A DNA stretch of 18,464 nucleotides, from NCBI GenBank assembly GCA_003023245.1, contig PXTR01000004.1, positions 1 to 18,464 of the forward strand, given 5' to 3'. Position 1 is the stretch's first letter; each line of letters starts with the position of its first letter. Positions 13,521 through 18,464 of this stretch are shown piece after piece. This stretch comes from Bacteroidetes bacterium QS_8_68_15 (GTDB lineage Bacteria; Bacteroidota; Rhodothermia; Rhodothermales; Salinibacteraceae). The notes under the pieces are model-generated. The model worked only from the letters and a program-made list of their open reading frames with translations, had not been told where the DNA came from and did no database searches. Both the position numbers and the translations under genes were made by a program.

Positions 13521-14624
13521 TTATCGGAGCAGGCCGAGATCTTGAAGCGCTTCGACGGGCTCGTCGAATCTGCAACTGCCGAAGGAGGCGGCCAGGTGCT
13601 CGCGGGTGCGTTCGATGGCGGCGGTGGAGGCGGAGCGGTCCTTCCAGGCGACCGTGTCGGGGGTGAAGCGGAAGTGGTCGGCGTTTTCTTCGAGGAGCAC
13701 TTCGCGCAGGGCGCCGGGGCCGAGGCCCTGCGCCTCGGCGAAGACGGCGGCGGCGAAGACGTTGAGGAAGCCGTGGCGGTAGACGCCCCGGTCCTGGTCG
13801 CGGTGGCGTACCGGGCGATGCAGGCCCGCGGTGGCCTTGAAGCGCACGTCGGCGTCGCGGCAGGCGGCGATGGCGTACGCGAGGGGGCCGGCGGCCGGGA
13901 CGTCCGACGCCGCCTCGCCGCCGCAGCGAAACTTGAGGCCCGCTTCGGCGCGGAGCGGGCGCTCCTGCGCGGCGTTGTGCTCAGCGATCGCCTCGGCGAC
14001 GAGCGGCACGGCCTCGGCGGTATCGTCGGTGAGGGGCACCTCGTAGTAGAGATCGAGCCGTGCGGTGCCGGCCATCACGAGCGCGCGGTGCACCTCGGCG
14101 AGGAAGTCCGTCATCGCTTCGGGGGTCGCCTCCAGCAGGGGGGCGGGCAGGCGCGCCTCCATCACGTCGGTGGCGGCGCGGCCCTGGCGGCGCTCGGCGA
14201 AGCGGGCGATCGCGTCGAGGTCGTCGTCGAAGCTGCTCAGGAACGCCTCGGGCGTGTCGCCGCCGGCGGCGCCCAACACGCTGAAGCGGTAGGGCCGCGC
14301 CGGACCGCGCCGGGTGCGGGCGTCCTCGGCGAAGAGGTGGGCGTAGTCGTCGAGGTCGGGCAGGCGACGGGCCGGCAGCACGAAGCGCGCGAGTATCCCG
14401 GCGTGCTCCTCGCGCCGGTAGCGCGCGTAGTTCTGCATCGCCTCGGGCAACGACAGGTCGGCCGGGGGAAAGAGGCCGGCGTAGTCGATGAGGCCGTCGA
14501 GGAAGACGCGCAGGCTGTCAGGCAAATCGTTCGAAGCGGCGGGCGCGCCGTCGCCCCCGGCGGCTCCTCCGCCTCCCCGGGGAGGGCCTCCGGAAGCAGC
14601 GGCGGAGTCGTCGGGAAGAGGCAT
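13521..14624 (-). CDS. Conserved protein of unknown function, upstream of fumarylacetoacetase
   Basis: A 367-residue protein I cannot assign to a named family. The first 30 residues are Gly/Pro/Ala-rich and probably disordered. The folded part then shows strongly patterned motifs: FLDGLIDYAGLFPPADLSLP (about 41-60), ARFVLPARRLPDL (79-91), DLYYEVPL (191-198), AGLKFRCGG (228-236), RFKATAGLHRPV (261-272) and YRHGFLNVF (282-290). Alternating strand/helix character and conserved Lys, Arg and His residues at strand ends suggest a TIM-barrel-like enzyme; this is inference. No signal peptide or membrane segment. The ATG at 14624 is the only Met before the first conserved motif. It precedes fahA on the same strand, so a role near aromatic amino acid breakdown is possible but unproven. 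Confidence 0.8.
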   Translation of the reverse strand: MPLPDDSAAASGGPPRGGGGAAGGDGAPAASNDLPDSLRVFLDGLIDYAGLFPPADLSLPEAMQNYARYRREEHAGILARFVLPARRLPDLDDYAHLFAEDARTRRGPARPYRFSVLGAAGGDTPEAFLSSFDDDLDAIARFAERRQGRAATDVMEARLPAPLLEATPEAMTDFLAEVHRALVMAGTARLDLYYEVPLTDDTAEAVPLVAEAIAEHNAAQERPLRAEAGLKFRCGGEAASDVPAAGPLAYAIAACRDADVRFKATAGLHRPVRHRDQDRGVYRHGFLNVFAAAVFAEAQGLGPGALREVLLEENADHFRFTPDTVAWKDRSASTAAIERTREHLAASFGSCRFDEPVEALQDLGLLR

Positions 14625-14666
14625 GGCTTCGCGGTTGCGGCTTCACGGGTCGGGGTTTCGGGTTCT
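14625..14666. repeat. Six-unit heptamer array abutting the start codon of the unknown gene
   Basis: Starting on the base next to the ATG (minus-strand gene), plus-strand units GGCTTCG, CGGTTGC, GGCTTCA, CGGGTCG, GGGTTTC and GGGTTCT run in exact 7-bp phase to 14666. On the coding strand the leader is therefore C/A-rich (for example CGAAACC, CCGACCC). The first and third units differ at one base. It occupies the position where a ribosome-binding site would be. Confidence 0.6.
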
Positions 14667-14760
14667 GCAAAGTGCGCCGCGTGGGGATGGGTTCCGCGGG
14701 CAGCCGACCGCCGGCCGCTAACCGTTCCTCACCCAATCGTTTCTTTCATTTCACGCCGCA

Positions 14761-14800
14761 GGCGCAACATTGGCCGGCGCAACATTGGCCGGCGCAACAT
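14761..14800. repeat. 15-bp tandem repeat, 2.7 copies, in a divergent promoter region
   Basis: GGCGCAACATTGGCC occurs identically at 14761-14775 and 14776-14790, with the first 10 bases repeated again at 14791-14800. Each unit contains the near-palindrome TTGGCCGGCGC at its junction. It lies between divergent genes (unknown protein on minus, TPR lipoprotein on plus), about 110 bp before the lipoprotein start, and could be an operator or simply replication slippage. Confidence 0.9.
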
Positions 14801-14868
14801 TTCGAACTGGTATGGATTCTCAAACAGAAACGAAACGGGCGGCTTTCGGCGTCCGGGCGTTCTTTTTT

Positions 14869-14910
14869 CAACATTCTCTCTTTCTCTGCACTCCTATTCG
14901 CCTACACGTC
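14869..14910. repeat. Weak heptamer-phased pyrimidine-rich leader of the TPR lipoprotein gene
   Basis: CAACATT at 14869 begins a 42-nt (6 x 7) C/T-rich stretch (CTCTCTT, TCTCTGC, ACTCCTA and so on) that ends exactly at the ATG 14911. CAACATT also occurs in the array before the gene at 16401 and in the 15-bp repeat upstream. The phase is less convincing than elsewhere. Confidence 0.3.
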
Positions 14911-16191
14911 ATGCCTGCCGCTCACCGGCTCATGCCACGTCGTTACCCTCTCTTGCAACGTTACGCTTCGCTTCTCGCCATTTTGCTGGGCGGGCTCGTG
15001 TTTTTGAGTGCGACCGGCTGCGGAAGCAGCAACCCCAACATCAGCGCGGCCAACAGCGCCCTCGAAAATCAGAACTACGAGCAGGCGCTTCAGAGCATCA
15101 ATACCGAAATTGAAGAGAGCCCGCAGAATGCCGAAGCCTACCGGCTGAAGGGGGAAATCCTTTACCAGCAGGCGCAGAACACGGAAGCTCCCGAACGGCG
15201 CGCCGAGATTCTGGGCGAGATGGTGTCCGCCTACGACCAGGCGATCGAGATTAACCCGGAGATCGAAGACCAGGTGCAGCTGCGGCTCATTCAGACGTAC
15301 GGGCAAGAGTTCCAGCGCGGCGTGGAGGCGTACAACCAGGCGCAGGAGCAGGACGACCCGGCCACCTACCGCCGGGCGGCGAGCTACCTGGAGGGCGCCT
15401 CGAAAATCCGGCCCGACTCGGCCAGCGCCTCGCTCTACGAGGCATTCGCCTACATCAACGCGGGCGACTCCGAACGCGCCATCGACCCGATGCGCCGCGC
15501 GGTGGAAGCCGGCGCCGACAGCGCGAGCAACTACGTGATTCTCGCGCAGCTTTACCAGCAGGCGGGACAGACCGACGAGGCCATCACGATGCTGGAGGAC
15601 GCCACCGAGCGGTACCCCGACGACGACAAGCTTCAGTCGCAGCTGCTCAACGCCTACCAGCGTTCCGGCGACACCGAGCGTGCGATGACCGCCTACGAGG
15701 AGGCGATTGAGCAAAACCCGCAGAACGCCACCTACCGCTACAACTACGGCTCGATGCTGCTCAACGCCGAACAATACGATGCGGCCATCGCGCAGCTCAA
15801 CCGCGCGCTCGAAATCGACCCGGGCAACGTCAACGCGCAGTACAACCTGGGCGCGGCGTACACCAATAAGGCCGTCGGTGTCAACCAGCAGCTCGTGGAC
15901 CTGGATGAGCAGATCAGCCAGGAGGGCTCGGACATGTCCGAGCAGGAAAGGCAAGACATGCGAAGCCGAATGGAGGAACTGGCCGACCGGCGCACTGAGC
16001 TGTTTCGCCAGGCCATCGACCCGCTGGAGACCGCCCGCCAGGCCCTCCGGCAGGGCAACGCCGGCGAGACCAACCTCAACGAGCAGCAGATCTGCCGCAG
16101 TCTCTACACCGCCTACGCGCAGACCCAGCAGCGCGAGAAGGCCCAGCAGATCGAAGACTGCGCCGGCATAGGCGGCGGCGGCTCGCAGTAG
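14911..16191 (+). CDS. TPR-repeat lipoprotein
   Basis: A 426-residue exported scaffold protein. From ATG 14911 the signal peptide has a basic start, a Leu-rich core (SLLAILLGGLVFL) and a lipobox SATGC with Cys37; a second in-frame ATG at 14932 would make a more usual 29-residue signal and is equally possible. The mature part is a chain of tetratricopeptide repeats, with clear helix pairs such as YEQALQSINTEIEESPQNAEAYRLKG, AITMLEDATERYPDDDKLQSQL, AMTAYEEAIEQNPQNATYRYNYG and AIAQLNRALEIDPGNVNAQYNLG, covering roughly residues 55-340. A charged helical stretch follows (EQERQDMRSRMEEL), and the tail is GIGGGGSQ. TPR lipoproteins bind partner proteins in the cell envelope; the partner is unknown. 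A strong terminator follows, so it is probably a single-gene unit. Confidence 0.9.
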   Translation: MPAAHRLMPRRYPLLQRYASLLAILLGGLVFLSATGCGSSNPNISAANSALENQNYEQALQSINTEIEESPQNAEAYRLKGEILYQQAQNTEAPERRAEILGEMVSAYDQAIEINPEIEDQVQLRLIQTYGQEFQRGVEAYNQAQEQDDPATYRRAASYLEGASKIRPDSASASLYEAFAYINAGDSERAIDPMRRAVEAGADSASNYVILAQLYQQAGQTDEAITMLEDATERYPDDDKLQSQLLNAYQRSGDTERAMTAYEEAIEQNPQNATYRYNYGSMLLNAEQYDAAIAQLNRALEIDPGNVNAQYNLGAAYTNKAVGVNQQLVDLDEQISQEGSDMSEQERQDMRSRMEELADRRTELFRQAIDPLETARQALRQGNAGETNLNEQQICRSLYTAYAQTQQREKAQQIEDCAGIGGGGSQ

Positions 16192-16210
16192 GCGACGCGT
16201 CGAAGCAGTA

Positions 16211-16245
16211 GGTCGGCGCCCGGCTCATTTCCGTCGGGCGCGACC
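16211..16245. other. GC-rich hairpin between the TPR gene and its terminator
   Basis: GCGCCCG at 16216-16222 pairs perfectly with CGGGCGC at 16235-16241 over a 12-nt loop, and the outer bases GGTC and GACC extend the stem past one bulged G. A 10-bp palindrome (CGACGCGTCG, 16193-16202) lies just before it, directly after the stop codon. No T-run follows this hairpin; it may protect the mRNA 3' end or be part of a compound terminator. Confidence 0.5.
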
Positions 16246-16246
16246 G

Positions 16247-16368
16247 ATCCCCCTTCGCGGCCCGGTCTTCTCTTCGGAGGAGGCCGGGTTTTTGTGCGCT
16301 TGGCGCGGGGCATTTTTCAGAAAACGCGAGTACCGGCGATCCAAATCGGCATCCCCCTTCGCGGCCCG
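16247..16368. repeat. 18-bp direct repeats flanking the terminator
   Basis: ATCCCCCTTCGCGGCCCG occurs identically at 16247-16264 and 16351-16368, 104 bp apart. The first copy forms the front of the terminator stem; the second lies just before the heptamer-like leader of the next gene. The pair suggests a local duplication or two binding sites for one factor. No gene lies between. Confidence 0.85.
16261..16293 (+). terminator. Strong rho-independent terminator after the TPR lipoprotein gene
   Basis: An 11-bp stem, CCCGGTCTTCT at 16261-16271 with AGGAGGCCGGG at 16278-16288 (two G-U pairs), closed by a stable CTTCGG loop (UUCG-type tetraloop) and followed at once by TTTTT. Confidence 0.92.
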
Positions 16369-16369
16369 A

Positions 16370-16400
16370 CAACCTTTCAACCTTCAACATTCACCCCTTC
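16370..16400. repeat. Heptamer array abutting the start codon of the PLP enzyme gene
   Basis: CAACCTT (16370), one extra T, CAACCTT (16378), CAACATT (16385) and CACCCCT (16392) lead directly into TC and the ATG at 16401. The leader is C-rich on the coding strand, like the other arrays found before start codons, and leaves no room for a Shine-Dalgarno sequence. Confidence 0.65.
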
Positions 16401-17633
16401 ATGCCCCTTGACGCCTCCCCCCCGATGCCGCCCGCCGACGCCGACGCCGATCCCGAAGTGCGCGCGCCCGGCGAAAGCGCAGACCGCGGCTTCGCCACGC
16501 GCTGCGTGCACGCCGGCCAGCAGCCCGACCCGGCCACCGGCGCGATCATGACGCCCATCTACCAGACCTCAACCTACGCGCAGGCCGCGCCCGGCGACCA
16601 CCAAGGCCACGAGTACTCGCGCGTCTCCAACCCCACGCGCTCGGCGCTGGAGGCCAACCTCGCCGCTCTCGAAGGCGCCGCGCACGGCATCTGCTTTTCC
16701 AGCGGCGTGGCCGGCATCGACGCCATCGCGCGCAGCGGCCTGCGCCCCGGCGACCACGTCGTGGCCTCGAACGATCTCTACGGGGGCACCTTCCGGCTCT
16801 TCAAAAAAATCTTCGAGCCGTACGGGGTGGACTTCACCTTCACCGACCTGACCGACCCGGTGGCCGCCCGCGACGCGATGCGTCCCGCGACCGAGCTGCT
16901 CTGGGTCGAGACGCCGACGAATCCGCTCCTGCGCGTCTCCGACATCGCGCGCCTGACCGAGATCGCCGACGCCGGCAGCGCGGACGTAGCCGTCGACAAC
17001 ACCTTCGCCTCGCCCGTCCTCCAGCAACCGCTCGAGCTGGGCGCCGATCTCGTGCTCCACAGCGGCACGAAGTACCTCGGTGGGCACTCCGACCTCATCC
17101 TCGGCGCCGTCTGCACCGATTCCGACGAGTGGGCCGAGCGGCTGCGCTTCCAGATCAAGAGCGTCGGCGCCAGTCCCGGCCCCATGGACTGCTTCCTGGC
17201 GCTGCGCGGCACCAAGACGCTGCACCTGCGCATGGAGCGCCACTGCCGCAGCGCGCAGGCCGTCGCCGAATTTCTCGACGCGCACCCGAAGGCCGGCCGC
17301 GTGCGCTACCCCGGCCTGCCAGGCGACCCCTACCATGAAGCCGCGCAGAAGCAAATGAGCGGCTTTGGGGGCATGGTCGCCTTCGCCCTCGCCGACGACC
17401 GTGTGGAGGCGGCGAAGGATTTCATCAGCCGCACCGACGTTTTCGAGCTGGCCGAAAGCCTCGGCGGCGTCGAAAGCCTCATCGAGCACCCCGCCTCGAT
17501 GACGCACGCCTCCATCCCTGCCGAGGAGCGCCGCAAGGCCGGCCTGCGCGACTCGCTGATTCGCCTCTCGGTCGGTGTGGAGGATGAGGAGGACCTGATT
17601 GCGGACCTCGACCGGGCGCTGGCGGCGACGTAG
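16401..17633 (+). CDS. Cystathionine gamma-synthase / gamma-lyase family PLP enzyme
   Basis: A 410-residue pyridoxal-phosphate enzyme of the trans-sulfuration (Cys/Met metabolism) family. After about 28 acidic, disordered residues the typical start appears: GFATRCVHAGQQPDPATGAIMTPIYQTSTY. Cofactor and active-site residues are visible: Tyr72 and Arg74 in HEYSRVSNPTR, the FSSGVAGIDAI loop, Asp199 in VAVDNTFASP, and Lys224, the Schiff-base lysine, in LHSGTKYLGGHSD. LAESLGGVESLIEHPASMTH near the C-terminus is the gamma-synthase/gamma-lyase form, not the beta-lyase form (SWGGFESL). Gamma-synthase joins an activated homoserine and cysteine into cystathionine (metB); gamma-lyase splits cystathionine to cysteine (mccB). 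Sequence alone does not separate them safely, so no symbol is given. It lies between a strong upstream terminator and a downstream hairpin, so it is probably transcribed alone. Confidence 0.93.
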   Translation: MPLDASPPMPPADADADPEVRAPGESADRGFATRCVHAGQQPDPATGAIMTPIYQTSTYAQAAPGDHQGHEYSRVSNPTRSALEANLAALEGAAHGICFSSGVAGIDAIARSGLRPGDHVVASNDLYGGTFRLFKKIFEPYGVDFTFTDLTDPVAARDAMRPATELLWVETPTNPLLRVSDIARLTEIADAGSADVAVDNTFASPVLQQPLELGADLVLHSGTKYLGGHSDLILGAVCTDSDEWAERLRFQIKSVGASPGPMDCFLALRGTKTLHLRMERHCRSAQAVAEFLDAHPKAGRVRYPGLPGDPYHEAAQKQMSGFGGMVAFALADDRVEAAKDFISRTDVFELAESLGGVESLIEHPASMTHASIPAEERRKAGLRDSLIRLSVGVEDEEDLIADLDRALAAT

Positions 17634-17634
17634 G

Positions 17635-17654
17635 GGCACCCGGCTGTGGGTGTC
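17635..17654 (+). terminator. Hairpin just after the PLP enzyme gene, possible terminator
   Basis: GGCACCC at 17635-17641 pairs with GGGTGTC at 17648-17654 (7 bp, one G-U) over a 6-nt loop, starting 2 nt after the stop codon. No T-run follows, so it may only stabilise the mRNA 3' end. The rest of the 207-bp gap to the next gene shows nothing else I can support. Confidence 0.38.
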
Positions 17655-17840
17655 GCTGCCATCCCTTTGCGCGACACGTTCCTCTGAGAAGCATCAATCG
17701 GTCCACGGGTATTTTCGCAACGGCGCATCGGTGGGTCCCTTCCGGCGCTTCACCTCCTCACGAAAAACCGGCACCCTGCACCGCGCCGTTCGTAAACAGA
17801 GGCCGGCCCCCGCGACTCTGCCGATTCCGTTTCTTCGCCG

Positions 17841-18464
17841 ATGCCCTCTGCCCCTCCCTCCTCCGACTCGCAGCAGCAGCGCCGGGCCGACGCGGCCGCC
17901 GCTTCCCCTGACGACGGCAACGCCTCCGCCACGGCCGCCGCCGACGTCGCCCTCTTCGGACGCGACGGCACCGAGCGCATCGTGGACGTGCAGCCGCTCC
18001 TGCGCGGGGCGCATCGCGACCAGGCGAAGGTGCGCCTCTACCGCCGCAGCGCCGGCCAAGACGGCCAGCCGCAGCGCGTGAGCGAAGAAACGGACGACTT
18101 CTACCCTTTTTTCTTCCTCTCCGACCGCGCCCTGCTGGACGGGTTCTCCGACGGGCGCTACCGCTGCGAAACGCTCGACGGTGACGGCTTTTTTCGCCAC
18201 CTCGTGGTCGTTCGCTCGTGGGGCGCGCTCTGGGACGCGGTGCACCACATCGAACAAAACACCGGCAGCCGCGAGCGCCGGCCCGACGAGCTCTACCTCG
18301 TCGGCAGTCCCGTGCAGCAGTACCTCCTGCAGAGCGGGCGCACCTGCCTGAAGGGCATGGAACCCGGCGACCTGCACCGCCTCCAGCTCGACATCGAGAC
18401 GCGCTCGACGGGCGACTTTCCCAATGCCGAACGCCCCGAGGACGAAATCATCCTCGTCGCCCTC
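17841..18464 (+). CDS. Family B DNA polymerase, N-terminal part (cut by window end)
   Basis: An open frame from ATG 17841 that runs off the window after 208 codons with strong GC third-position bias. After about 33 low-complexity residues (Ala, Ser, Asp), the N-terminal domain of family B polymerases appears: ALFGRDGTERIVDV, KVRLYRRS, DDFYPFFFLSD, then the approach to the 3'-5' exonuclease with LHRLQLDIET, where Asp184 and Glu186 form the Exo I metal-binding D-x-E. Family B enzymes copy DNA; in bacteria they usually serve repair or translesion synthesis beside the main replicative family C polymerase. The Exo II/III and polymerase motifs would lie beyond the window, so whether it is complete cannot be seen. 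An archaeal/halophile-like origin is possible, but not shown by this part. Confidence 0.82.
   Translation, partial: MPSAPPSSDSQQQRRADAAAASPDDGNASATAAADVALFGRDGTERIVDVQPLLRGAHRDQAKVRLYRRSAGQDGQPQRVSEETDDFYPFFFLSDRALLDGFSDGRYRCETLDGDGFFRHLVVVRSWGALWDAVHHIEQNTGSRERRPDELYLVGSPVQQYLLQSGRTCLKGMEPGDLHRLQLDIETRSTGDFPNAERPEDEIILVAL

Noticed and set aside
11928..15113. Long plus-strand open frames opposite fahA and the unknown gene (11928-13379 and 13425-15113)
   Set aside because: They are mirror frames of well-supported minus-strand genes in GC-rich DNA. Their products are Val/Gly/Arg/His-rich without domains.

Overview
The window is GC-rich bacterial DNA (about two thirds G+C by eye, codons ending mostly in G or C) with short intergenic gaps. 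Clear Shine-Dalgarno sequences are mostly absent. Two possible promoters resemble the Bacteroidota type (TTG/TTTG, about 19 nt, TAnnTTTG-like). Together with two SPII lipoproteins, a lipoprotein subtilase and a bacterial family B DNA polymerase, this points to a high-GC Bacteroidota relative, for example the Rhodothermota/Salinibacter group. That placement is inference; there is no rRNA or marker gene to prove it.

Layout. 1-79: probable tail of an upstream gene. 286-2553: a two-component pair, an OmpR-type response regulator and a sensor kinase whose frame breaks near 1581. 2574-3091 (minus): a small pair, a DUF4258-like (RelE-fold type) protein followed by a Cys-motif protein, in visibly less GC-rich DNA. 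3443-5215: a lipoprotein subtilisin-family protease. 5431-8408: an ATP/ADP-translocase-like (NTT) carrier fused to a long HEAT-repeat domain, with a second single-base frame break near 6747. 8682-9332: a multi-pass DUF308/HdeD-like membrane protein. 9403-10431: an extended SDR epimerase/reductase. 10477-11139 (minus): a Nudix CoA-pyrophosphatase-like enzyme. 11314-11778 (minus): a small heat-shock protein ending at a strong terminator. 12072-14624 (minus): a conserved protein of unknown function followed by fumarylacetoacetase, the last step of tyrosine breakdown. 14911-16191: a TPR lipoprotein ending at a strong terminator. 16401-17633: a cystathionine gamma-synthase/lyase family enzyme. 17841-18464: the start of a family B DNA polymerase, cut by the window edge.

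Most genes are ordinary housekeeping or accessory functions. The most unusual signal lies between them. At least six intergenic gaps carry degenerate tandem repeats phased at 7 bp (multiples of 14 or 21 in places). In coding-strand orientation, G/purine-rich arrays begin at or just after stop codons and C/pyrimidine-rich arrays sit before the next start. In three gaps (1009-1120, 8405-8583, 13434-13520) the two form imperfect inverted arms. The heptamer sequence differs from gap to gap while the 7-bp phase is kept. Other points of interest are the DUF4258/Cys-motif pair, the NTT-HEAT fusion, the unknown protein beside fumarylacetoacetase, and two single-base frame breaks that may be assembly errors. 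No tRNA, rRNA, CRISPR array, insertion sequence or complete mobile element was seen.
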